The notes beneath the pieces were generated by a model. The model had not been told where the DNA came from. It worked only from the letters and a program-made list of their open reading frames with translations, and did not search any database. The position numbers and the translations under genes are program-made. DNA of 51,479 nucleotides, taken from an uncultured Prevotella sp. Its GTDB lineage: Bacteria > Bacteroidota > Bacteroidia > Bacteroidales > Bacteroidaceae. Below, piece after piece: positions 1 to 11,435 of this stretch. Location: positions 1 through 51,479 of the forward strand of contig ONTZ01000019.1 of assembly GCA_900320905.1 (NCBI GenBank). Direction: 5' to 3'. Each line of letters begins with the position of its first letter. Position 1 is the first letter of the stretch.

Positions 1-1
1 C

Positions 2-142
2 CTCTCGCGCGACTTCGGCAACAGTGTCGTGCCGCTGCTCATCGGCGGGCAGGGCACCCACAAGTCCACCTTCTGCAAACTGATCCTGCCGCCCGAACTG
101 CGCGAGTACTATATCGACGACGTGAAGATGGACAGTGCCGCT
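2..142 (+). pseudogene. VapE/DUF3987-type primase-helicase fragment
   Basis: An open frame enters from the left edge and encodes a stretch with the P-loop GGQGTHKST followed by ILPPELREYYIDD, the ATPase core typical of the VapE/DUF3987 proteins found on Bacteroidales mobile islands. The similarity stops at about position 142, after DVKMDSA. From there the DNA is homologous to a different gene in the opposite orientation, so the frame runs into unrelated sequence and ends at 340. The gene is therefore broken here, either truly or by an assembly or amplification chimera. The upstream part is outside the window. Family assignment rests on the P-loop and its flanks only. Confidence 0.6.
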
Positions 143-146
143 CTAG

Positions 147-322
147 GGCAGTTGGCAATGGCCGTGGCCAGCCACAATGCTCCAACCCATACGGTCGCCA
201 ATACCAAAGGACTTCCAGACTTCCTTCGCAGCCTTGGCAGAGACGAGCATAGAGCCGTCAGCCAGCCACTCGTAGTCAGGATTGCCAAGCAACAGGAGAG
301 CACGCGGACAGACCTTCAAGAA
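147..322 (-). pseudogene. Fragment of a CE15 glucuronoyl esterase gene
   Basis: On the minus strand this stretch reads VCPRALLLLGNPDYEW and ends near IVAGHGHCQLP. It is clearly homologous to the region around the catalytic histidine of the intact CE15 gene at 3504-4712, but diverged at many positions, so it comes from a paralogue rather than a recent copy. It covers only about 58 codons. It starts abruptly at VCPRA and stops abruptly after QLP, with no start or stop of its own. It is inverted relative to the VapE fragment on its left. Confidence 0.75.
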
Positions 323-380
323 CATCGGTTTCCCTGGTAACGATGTCATCCGCAAAGAACTGGAAGCAGCAAGTAAGTAA
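315..380 (+). pseudogene. Unassigned 3' gene tail
   Basis: A short plus-strand frame reads FKNIGFPGNDVIRKELEAAS and ends in tandem AAG TAA codons at 378-380. It looks like the natural C-terminus of a protein whose body is missing, because the upstream sequence is the inverted CE15 fragment. I do not recognise the family. It is the third scrap in the mosaic at the left end. Confidence 0.35.
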
Positions 381-383
381 GTT

Positions 384-1133
384 TCACTGATGTCGCAATT
401 TTTCTGCAAATTCCTTGCGGGCGGCAGCCATATCTTTAAGGAAATCCTCACTCGTATGCAGGCGGGCATAACAGGCAGATGCCAGTAGGCGCGAAGCATC
501 GGTGTCACTCTGCCAGTGGTATCCGGCTATCACGCGGCTCTCGCCCCACTCGTAGCCCTTCTTGAGGATTTCGTCCTGTGCGGCAGGATTGATCTCGCTG
601 AGCAGCAGTGCCATTGCCCATCCGCGCAAGGTATGGCCAGAGGGGTAGGATCCAGTATTGCGCAACTCGTCCTCTTCGGCAGGGATGAGTGTGGGTTCGG
701 AGAATACCACATAGGGGCGCCTCCGCTTATAGGTAGTCTTGAGGTTCGAGGCACTCAGGCGCATGGTAACAACTCCCAGATTGAGTACCTTGAAGATGGC
801 GGGCGTCTTCTCTTTCGAGATCTCCATGCCGAATACCGGACTGAACTCGCGAGCCATATCCCCGATGTCGATGACTACGTCACGTATGGCCTGCTGGGCA
901 CGCAGCGAATCCTGTCGCTTGCTCTTGCCCCAGACGTACTGTGAGATGTCGTACAAGAACTGTGCCGATGACGAATCGGGCGGTGCCGGCAAAAACACCA
1001 AGCCGTTGGGCAACTCAGTCTTGTTGAAATACAGTTCACTTGGAGTGGGATCCTGTGCTTGTACCGTCATACTGCACACCGCAAGGGCAACGGCGACCAG
1101 AAACCGTTTAGTTCTCATGTCCTTTGTTCTCAT
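384..1133 (-). CDS. Secreted class A acid phosphatase (PhoN/PAP2 type)
   Basis: A 249-residue periplasmic phosphatase expected to hydrolyse phosphomonoesters. The full class A signature is visible: KTTYKRRRP fits K-x6-RP, then SYPSGH, then SRVIAGYHWQSD fits SR-x5-H-x3-D. These supply the phosphate-binding Lys/Arg and the two catalytic histidines. The N-terminus is a signal peptide ending VQAQ. I chose the ATG at 1133 because it is preceded by AAGAAGT, as is the CE15 gene at 4712. The ATG at 1118 is a possible alternative, and the upstream TTG at 1151 is unlikely. It stands alone, transcribed divergently from the GH3 gene. Confidence 0.85.
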   Translation of the reverse strand: MRTKDMRTKRFLVAVALAVCSMTVQAQDPTPSELYFNKTELPNGLVFLPAPPDSSSAQFLYDISQYVWGKSKRQDSLRAQQAIRDVVIDIGDMAREFSPVFGMEISKEKTPAIFKVLNLGVVTMRLSASNLKTTYKRRRPYVVFSEPTLIPAEEDELRNTGSYPSGHTLRGWAMALLLSEINPAAQDEILKKGYEWGESRVIAGYHWQSDTDASRLLASACYARLHTSEDFLKDMAAARKEFAEKLRHQ

Positions 1134-1174
1134 ACTTCTTAACCTTAACAAGAATAAATATTTGTTTCAGAGGG

Positions 1175-1206
1175 CAAAGGTACGAAATATTTCCGTCCAT
1201 TCCAAG
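1175..1206 (-). promoter_or_regulatory. Bacteroidota-type promoter for the acid phosphatase
   Basis: On the minus strand, TACCTTTG at 1182-1175 matches the -7 element TAnnTTTG. CTTG lies 20 bases upstream at 1206-1203. It faces away from the promoter at 1223-1254, so the two genes share a compact divergent region. Confidence 0.6.
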
Positions 1207-1222
1207 AAAAATACGATTGAAA

Positions 1223-1254
1223 TTTGATTATTTCAGAAATAATATATATCTTTG
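1223..1254 (+). promoter_or_regulatory. Bacteroidota-type promoter for the GH3 lipoprotein
   Basis: TTTG at 1223-1226 and TATCTTTG at 1247-1254 are separated by 20 bases, the expected -33/-7 arrangement. The expected transcript start is near 1261, leaving a leader of about 40 bases before the ATG at 1302. Confidence 0.65.
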
Positions 1255-1301
1255 CAATCCCAATAAAAATAATGTACGGAGATATGTCACAAGATTCAGA
1301 T

Positions 1302-2468
1302 ATGATAAAAAAGAGTCTATTATGGATTGTCGCCATCCTGATTTCCTGCGGCGCGAGTTTGTTTACATCGTGTTCGAACGATGACAACCCAGTAAGTCCG
1401 ACACCTGGTGATGCGGTGGAGGAACAACTTCAGAAGATGACCCTGCGCGAGAAGGTAGGGCAGATGTTCTTTGTGCGCCCTGAGTGCCTCGACACCACTA
1501 TCCACTGGAAAGAATATGCTGACCTGATGCCCCTGGAACTACAGGAGGTGAACGACTGCATGAAAGGCATAAACGAGAAATACCCCGTGGGTGGCATTAT
1601 CCTCTATGCCTGGAACATGAAGGATGAGACACAGTTGGGACAGTTCCTGCCGCAACTGAAAGCACTGAACGGCAAACCGCTGATGTGTATCGACGAGGAA
1701 GGGGGCCGCGTGGCCCGTATCGCCAACAACGAGAACTTCCACGTGAAGAAGTACGAGTCGATGGGAGCCATCGGTGCTACTGGCGATCCCGCCAATGCCT
1801 ATGAGTGCGGCAACACCATCGGCACCTATCTGAAATACTACGGTTTCGACATCGATTTTGCCCCTGTGGCCGATGTGAACACCAATCCCGAGAACATCAT
1901 CATCGGCCCCCGTGCCTTCAGTGATGATCCCGCTGTGGCTGCACCCATGGTGACCAACTACCTGCAGGGACTGAAGGATGCCGGTATCATAGGATGCATC
2001 AAGCATTTCCCTGGTCATGGCGATGTGAAAAACGACACCCACTACGGCTATGCCCAGACCCAGAAGACGTGGGCTGAGATGCTCGACTGCGAGATTATCA
2101 CCTTCCGTGCAGGTATCCAGTGGGGCTGCCAACTCATTATGACCGCCCATATCAGTGCACCTAACGTCATCGGCGAGGACATCCCCTCCACCATGTCGTC
2201 GGTCATCCTACAGGACAAGTTACGTCGCGAGTTGGGCTATCAGAACATCATCGTGACCGATGCAATGGATATGGGTGCCATAACACAACAGTACACCATT
2301 GAAGAAGCCACTGTGGGCTGCATTCAGGCAGGGGCTGACATCGTGCTGTGCCCCAAGGATCTCGTCAAGGCCTTCGATGCCGTCATCGACGCTGTCGAGA
2401 ATGGCACCATCACTGAGGAGCGCATCAACCAGAGCGCCCGTCGCATCCTGAGACTGAAAATCAAATAA
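1302..2468 (+). CDS. GH3 NagZ-like glycosidase lipoprotein
   Basis: A 388-residue lipoprotein with a single GH3 TIM-barrel domain and no C-terminal second domain. The motif KHFPGHGDVKNDTH carries the Asp-His dyad typical of the NagZ branch (beta-N-acetylhexosaminidases). VTDAMDMGAI contains the expected nucleophile Asp. The N-terminus MIKKSLL leads to a hydrophobic stretch and the lipobox-like FTSCSN, so the protein is likely anchored to a membrane. I chose ATG 1302 because upstream in-frame methionines add an unnatural tail before the signal peptide. Family and fold are secure. The substrate is inferred: NagZ relatives act on peptidoglycan or chitin fragments, but some act on xylosides. Confidence 0.85.
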   Translation: MIKKSLLWIVAILISCGASLFTSCSNDDNPVSPTPGDAVEEQLQKMTLREKVGQMFFVRPECLDTTIHWKEYADLMPLELQEVNDCMKGINEKYPVGGIILYAWNMKDETQLGQFLPQLKALNGKPLMCIDEEGGRVARIANNENFHVKKYESMGAIGATGDPANAYECGNTIGTYLKYYGFDIDFAPVADVNTNPENIIIGPRAFSDDPAVAAPMVTNYLQGLKDAGIIGCIKHFPGHGDVKNDTHYGYAQTQKTWAEMLDCEIITFRAGIQWGCQLIMTAHISAPNVIGEDIPSTMSSVILQDKLRRELGYQNIIVTDAMDMGAITQQYTIEEATVGCIQAGADIVLCPKDLVKAFDAVIDAVENGTITEERINQSARRILRLKIK

Positions 2469-2517
2469 GGGGAGTCACTGAGCACGACTTATTATCGTCG
2501 GAATGACTCCACCTTAT
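2465..2517. terminator. Bidirectional hairpin terminator
   Basis: GGAGTCA at 2471-2477 pairs with TGACTCC at 2504-2510. The stem is extended by AATAAGG on the left and CCTTATT on the right. It lies between the convergent GH3 and nitroreductase genes and can serve both. Confidence 0.7.
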
Positions 2518-2542
2518 TATTACTAGAGTATGTGATGATTTC

Positions 2543-3169
2543 CTATTTGCCAAAACCTATGGGGTGGTTCAGCAGGACGATGCTGGTGTCAGCCAGTTTC
2601 AACTCGCGCTTGACGGCTTCTTTATCCATCATGGCACGGGCCACCGTATGCAGGCCGAGAGCCGTACAGGCCAAATAGATGTTCTGTGACACGTAACCTG
2701 CATCTACCCCACCGTAGCGATTATTGTCCATCCGCTCATTATCCTTCGTGCTGACAAGTATCAGGTTCACAGGTGCCGTCTTGGCAAAATCCTGTCCTGC
2801 GGCTAGACTGGGACGGATATCCGTCATTGTGACAGGCACCAGGGTATTCTCCTTGGGCATGTAACGGCAGACACCATACTGAGAGCACACAAACACCTTG
2901 ATATCCTGCATATTGACTGCCGACGGAGCGGTAATCTTACCTGTGGCAGGGTCGCTGATGCCGCAGGCTGCCCAGAGAATGGTTGATACGGTCTGAAGAT
3001 CGACTTCCTGTTCTGACATGTCGCGATAAGAACGGCGTTGCTTCAAGGCATCACCGAGTGTCATGGACAGTTTCTGTAATTCAGGTTGTGGCAACTGGAT
3101 GGCATCCTGTGCCTTGACTGCCATGCCCATCATCAGAAGGGCAAACATCATAAAAAGAGTCTTTTTCAT
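2543..3169 (-). CDS. Secreted nitroreductase-family protein
   Basis: A 208-residue protein with a signal peptide (MKKTLFMMF to VKAQ) and a nitroreductase-like FMN fold. Supporting segments are KQRRSYRDM near the N-terminus, LWAACGISDPATGK in the middle, the flavoprotein-like APSAVN, and GGVDAGYVSQNIYL and LGLHTVA in the C-terminal half. Such secreted SagB-like relatives are common in Bacteroidales and mostly uncharacterised; they are expected to catalyse flavin-dependent redox chemistry in the periplasm. The ATG follows directly on the stop codon of a decayed frame at 3171, so the gene may have lost its original upstream neighbour. The substrate is unknown. Confidence 0.75.
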   Translation of the reverse strand: MKKTLFMMFALLMMGMAVKAQDAIQLPQPELQKLSMTLGDALKQRRSYRDMSEQEVDLQTVSTILWAACGISDPATGKITAPSAVNMQDIKVFVCSQYGVCRYMPKENTLVPVTMTDIRPSLAAGQDFAKTAPVNLILVSTKDNERMDNNRYGGVDAGYVSQNIYLACTALGLHTVARAMMDKEAVKRELKLADTSIVLLNHPIGFGK

Positions 3170-3170
3170 T

Positions 3171-3444
3171 TTAGTTTTGTTTTTTGTGAATTAATTGTTG
3201 CATATACTGTACACTCGTTACATATTCATCGTCGGAAGACAGATGCTCGATAATCATGGGCATGCGAGGGTTCTCCGCAGAGGCTAACCGGGCATAGAGC
3301 AGCGAGCCGCTGAACCCGTTCCAGAAACAAATCATGGCGAACGCGGCCAATGGGATGCCGCCTAAGAGAAGCTAAATCACCTGAGCAGAACCCGATGCGC
3401 TCCCTCCACGAGAGTCTGTAATATCCGTTGACAGCATTTTCCAT
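3171..3444 (-). pseudogene. Remnant of a GPH sugar symporter start joined to an unrelated gene end
   Basis: From ATG 3444 the minus strand reads MENAVNGYYRLSWRERIGF and CSGDLA, the characteristic N-terminus of GPH-family sugar:cation symporters (MelB/XynB type). After about 25 codons the similarity ends and that frame closes at 3226. In another frame, starting near 3366, GGIPLAAFAMICFWNGFSGS is followed by PRMPMIIEHLSSDDEY and a stop at 3171. The latter motif resembles the C-terminus of sugar-phosphate isomerase/epimerase barrels. The simplest reading is a large deletion that joined the start of a transporter gene to the end of a sugar-metabolism gene. Identities are from short motifs only. 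Confidence 0.5.
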
Positions 3445-3464
3445 TTGATAACACCTTCTGAAAA

Positions 3465-3494
3465 GTCATCCCCGCTCAGTCGGGCGGGGATGAC
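3465..3494 (-). terminator. Intrinsic terminator after the CE15 gene
   Basis: GTCATCCCCGC at 3465-3475 pairs perfectly with GCGGGGATGAC at 3484-3494 across an 8-base loop. On the minus strand the hairpin is followed by TTTTCAG. It closes the xylanase-esterase transcription unit that ends at 3504. Confidence 0.8.
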
Positions 3495-3503
3495 CTCTTG
3501 ATT

Positions 3504-4712
3504 CTATTTCAGGCCTGACACAACCTGAACGTCTGTCGTGTTCGTTTCTCGTCCTAAAAGGAACTTGTCGATGAATGCCTGTACCTCGGGGAACTGACTC
3601 TCGGGCAACTGGCAGTGACCGTGACCAGCCACGATGGAATAGCCGAAACGGTCGCCAATACCAAACTGTTCCCATACCTTCTTCGCAGCCTTTGCCGAGA
3701 CAACCATCGAACCGTCGGCCAGCCACTCATAGTCGGGATTACCCAACAACAGGAGGGCACGCGGACAGACCAGCGCACAGAGTTCGTGCTGGTCGTAGGG
3801 CAGACGATAGACACTGTCGCCGTGGAAATTCTCTTTCTGACTCTCCAAGAACCAGTGGTAGTCGGTCTTGTCGAGGTCTTCCAGATTCTTTCCTGCCAAC
3901 GTCGATTCGTGAGAGGTACGCCAGGCAGCAGCACCGCCACCACCAGGCTCTTGTGCCACCACCAAAGCCACGCGCTCGTCGAAGGCACCGCAATAGAGAG
4001 ACATCTTACCGGCATACGAGCAGCCGGAGACACCGATATGCTTCGTATCTATCTTCGTCACCTCAGGACCTAACTGCTGCAGACCGTCAATAAGACGGCT
4101 CAGACCCCAGGCCCACTCACTATAAGCACCATTGTCCTTCAGTTCGGGATAGAGACGGTCGAAGTTGTGCTCTCCCCTCTCATGATGACGGCCCATCTGT
4201 CCGTAGTCGTTTACCTGCTTCTCACGGAAGTTCATGATGGCGATGGGACGGTCGGCGAACAACTGTCTCGGCAGAGCCAGCATGCTCGTACCGATCATCA
4301 GGGCATAAGGTGCCTCACCAACCTTCGGATAGGTAATAACCGATGACAGGGTGAGCGTCTCCCCATTAACCGTGACATCAACGATGAGGGTATCGCCACT
4401 CATACGAGCCTTGACGGCTCCTGGATCCACGGCAGGTTTCGTGCCGATGCCGTAGTGCTGTATCTGATGGGCTATCTCACTGCGACGGCGCGACCAGTCC
4501 TTAAAAGACTTCACCTTTCCCTTACCATTGCTAAAGGCAAAGGGGTCGGGCAACTCCTTGATGACAGGCAAAGCCTCGATACCGGGCATGGCAGGAGCAG
4601 CAAACTTACTGCCCGTATTCTCGACCTCATATACCAAAGGTACTTTCCCCTTCTGGGCATAGGCCATACCTATGCCACAGAAGAGCAACGATAATATAAA
4701 AATCTTTTTCAT
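3504..4712 (-). CDS. CE15 glucuronoyl esterase
   Basis: A 402-residue secreted esterase expected to cut ester bonds between 4-O-methyl-glucuronate side chains of xylan and lignin alcohols. A signal peptide (MKKIFILS to AYAQ) precedes an alpha/beta hydrolase domain. The nucleophile serine is in GVSGCSYAGK near residue 228 and the catalytic histidine in AGHGHCQLP near residue 365. QEPGGGGAAAWR is also characteristic of the family. Characterised members usually have GCSRxGK, where the Arg assists the oxyanion hole; here the position is Tyr. The gene starts 5 bases after the upstream xylanase stop, so it is the last gene of the operon, followed by a terminator. A diverged fragment of a paralogue lies at 147-322. 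Confidence 0.88.
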   Translation of the reverse strand: MKKIFILSLLFCGIGMAYAQKGKVPLVYEVENTGSKFAAPAMPGIEALPVIKELPDPFAFSNGKGKVKSFKDWSRRRSEIAHQIQHYGIGTKPAVDPGAVKARMSGDTLIVDVTVNGETLTLSSVITYPKVGEAPYALMIGTSMLALPRQLFADRPIAIMNFREKQVNDYGQMGRHHERGEHNFDRLYPELKDNGAYSEWAWGLSRLIDGLQQLGPEVTKIDTKHIGVSGCSYAGKMSLYCGAFDERVALVVAQEPGGGGAAAWRTSHESTLAGKNLEDLDKTDYHWFLESQKENFHGDSVYRLPYDQHELCALVCPRALLLLGNPDYEWLADGSMVVSAKAAKKVWEQFGIGDRFGYSIVAGHGHCQLPESQFPEVQAFIDKFLLGRETNTTDVQVVSGLK

Positions 4713-4717
4713 ACTTC

Positions 4718-6940
4718 TTACCTAAACAGACTCAAAGCCATCTGACGGAGGCAGCGGCGCCATGTGAGGAACTCATGGGCCGTACCCTCTGAGATCAGAC
4801 CTTCGGCATTGAAGCCGGCAGCCTTCAAGTCGGCAACGCTCTTGTTGATGCCATCAGGATTCTCCTTAGAGCCGCAGCCTTCGAAGATGTACTTCACAGC
4901 CGTAGGATCCTTGATCTCCTCAGGTGCATACTGGCCACCAGAGAGCAGCCCCCAGTAACCGAACATCTCAGGACGACGCAGGGTGATGAGTTTTGTGGTC
5001 ATACCACCCATCGACAGACCGGCCATGGCACGGTTCCACTTGTCGGACTTGGTCAGATAGTTCTTATCGATATATGGGATAAGTTCATCAATAAGCACTT
5101 TTTCAAATTCCTCGGCAGTAAACTGACCGATGGTTCCAAACTTAAAGTCGTTGGTCAGACCGTATGCCATCACGATGATGAACGGCTTGATCTTGCCGTC
5201 GGCAATCAGGTTATCCATGATCAGACCTGCTTTACCCTGGATGGGCCAACTGGTCTCGTTCTCACCCCAGCCATGCTGCAGGTAGAGCACAGGATATCGC
5301 TCCTGAATACCCTTGGCACCTTCCTTCACAGGATTTCCTTTCTTATCAACGAGTTTGCCGTAGCCATAGGGCAGATAGACAGTAGCCTCCTGCATCTTAC
5401 CCAGACTGGGCGAGTAGAATTTCACCGTCTGCATGCTGCCATGAGGAATATTGGTGCGCTCTGCATAGAAATCCTGATCAGGTGCAGGAATCTCGATACC
5501 ACTCTCCCAACGGCACGAACCGAAGTAGTTGCCTGTACCTGGGTCATTGACGGTAGCACCGTCGATGGTCAGGTGATAGTAGTGGAAACCAGGATCCATC
5601 GGACCCTCGGTAGTACCTGTCCAGACACCGTCGTTATCCTTCTTGAGCACAGTACCGCCACGACCACCAAGACCGAGACTGACAATCACCGACTTGGCAT
5701 CGGGAGCCTCGATACGGAAACGGGCATAACCCTCGCTGTTCACCTTCGGCCACTCCTGACCGGGCTGGTTCCACGGATTGCTGACGAAGTCTTCCTTCGG
5801 CACACGCCTGTCGAGGGATGGGTCGAAGTCACGGATGGCACGGAAGCAAGCCTTCGGACGGTAGTTCTCGTCGAAGGGCAGCGGGTGGTTGTTCACACCA
5901 AGCCAAGAGTCCTTGTCACCCAGATTCCAGAAGGTCACGTTGTCAATCACGTCGGCATGCTTACGGAACACCTTGAACAAACGGGCATACTGATCGGTCT
6001 GCAGGGTACCCATATACTCAGGCATCGGCTTAGCCTCACCACGCGAGAACATCAACTGGCCACCGCTCTCATTGTTCATACGCAGGTCGAGTTCAGTGAT
6101 ATTGATGTGCTTCACAATTTCCTTGAAACGGACGATGGCTTTCTCGAGTTGCTCCTCGCTGGGGAAGTAGATGTTGTAGTGGCCTTGCATACCGATACCG
6201 TCGATAGGCACGCCAGCATCCTTCATCTTCTTCACCATGTTATAGATGCGCTCACGCTTGCCCTCGTCTACGCAACTATAGTCATTGTAGAACAACAGCG
6301 TATTGGGGTCGGCCTCACGGGCAAACTGGAATGCCTTGGCAATGAACTCGTCACCACAGAGTTGGAAGTGACGGCTCTGACGATAAGGACTGGGTTCCTG
6401 ACCTGGACGTCCGAAACCGAAACGGGGACCGAACTGGTTGTCGTCAGCCATGGCTTCATTCACCACATCCCAAGCATAGACCACATCCTTGTAGCGGTTC
6501 ACTACCGTATGGATGTGCTCGCGCAGACGCTGGTAGAACACCTCTTTCGTGACGGGCTTGCCTTTCTTGTCGGTAAACATCCAGTCGGCAAACTGTGAGT
6601 GCCAGCACAGACAGTGACCACGCATCTTGATACCGTTCTGACGGCAGAAGTCTGCAATCTTGTCGGCACGCTCAAAGTTCCACACGCCTTCCTTCGGATG
6701 AATCTCACCGGGTTTCCAGTCGTTCTCGGCAGTCACACTATTGAACTGCTTGATGACGAGCGCCTTCTGGGCATCGTCACTAACATTACGCTGGTTCAGC
6801 GCTACACCAATGGTAAAATAATCTTTGTAGGCATCTTTCAGGCCAACATTTTCTCTGGGATCAACCTGACGCCATTGAGCAAATACGGACGTACCGCCCA
6901 CTACGGTCAGGATCAGTCCGAAAAACAATTTCTTCATCAT
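4718..6940 (-). CDS. GH10 xylanase fused to CE1 feruloyl esterase
   Basis: A 740-residue secreted bifunctional enzyme with the same order as Prevotella ruminicola Xyn10D-Fae1A. Residues about 25-385 form a GH10 barrel that cuts the xylan backbone: acid/base Glu in AWDVVNEAM near 161, nucleophile Glu in ITELDLRM near 283. Residues about 400-495 form an immunoglobulin-like E-set domain ([23 protein letters not shown]). Residues about 505-740 form a CE1 esterase with LQHGWGENE, serine in AGLSMGGM near 640 and histidine in [12 protein letters not shown] near 720. The signal peptide ends VFAQ. It sits 32 bases after the paralogous gene at 6973-9276, in the same operon, and 5 bases before CE15. Confidence 0.93.
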   Translation of the reverse strand: MMKKLFFGLILTVVGGTSVFAQWRQVDPRENVGLKDAYKDYFTIGVALNQRNVSDDAQKALVIKQFNSVTAENDWKPGEIHPKEGVWNFERADKIADFCRQNGIKMRGHCLCWHSQFADWMFTDKKGKPVTKEVFYQRLREHIHTVVNRYKDVVYAWDVVNEAMADDNQFGPRFGFGRPGQEPSPYRQSRHFQLCGDEFIAKAFQFAREADPNTLLFYNDYSCVDEGKRERIYNMVKKMKDAGVPIDGIGMQGHYNIYFPSEEQLEKAIVRFKEIVKHINITELDLRMNNESGGQLMFSRGEAKPMPEYMGTLQTDQYARLFKVFRKHADVIDNVTFWNLGDKDSWLGVNNHPLPFDENYRPKACFRAIRDFDPSLDRRVPKEDFVSNPWNQPGQEWPKVNSEGYARFRIEAPDAKSVIVSLGLGGRGGTVLKKDNDGVWTGTTEGPMDPGFHYYHLTIDGATVNDPGTGNYFGSCRWESGIEIPAPDQDFYAERTNIPHGSMQTVKFYSPSLGKMQEATVYLPYGYGKLVDKKGNPVKEGAKGIQERYPVLYLQHGWGENETSWPIQGKAGLIMDNLIADGKIKPFIIVMAYGLTNDFKFGTIGQFTAEEFEKVLIDELIPYIDKNYLTKSDKWNRAMAGLSMGGMTTKLITLRRPEMFGYWGLLSGGQYAPEEIKDPTAVKYIFEGCGSKENPDGINKSVADLKAAGFNAEGLISEGTAHEFLTWRRCLRQMALSLFR

Positions 6941-6943
6941 TTC

Positions 6944-6971
6944 AATATTTCAATTTTACAATTCTTCAATT
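6944..6971. repeat. Degenerate octamer tandem repeat between the two GH10-CE1 genes
   Basis: The 32-base spacer consists of about four imperfect copies of an eight-base unit (TTCAATAT, TTCAATTT, TACAATTC, TTCAATTT). It also contains the translation start region of the downstream gene, so copy number could alter spacing. No function can be read from it. Confidence 0.5.
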
Positions 6972-6972
6972 T

Positions 6973-11435
<4,463 letters not shown>

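Noticed and set aside
5273-6598. Long open frame on the plus strand opposite the first GH10-CE1 gene
   Set aside because: It is the antisense of a well-supported enzyme with intact catalytic motifs, has no recognisable family and lacks a promoter. G/C-rich codon use creates many such frames here, for example 43071-44432 and 18309-19643.
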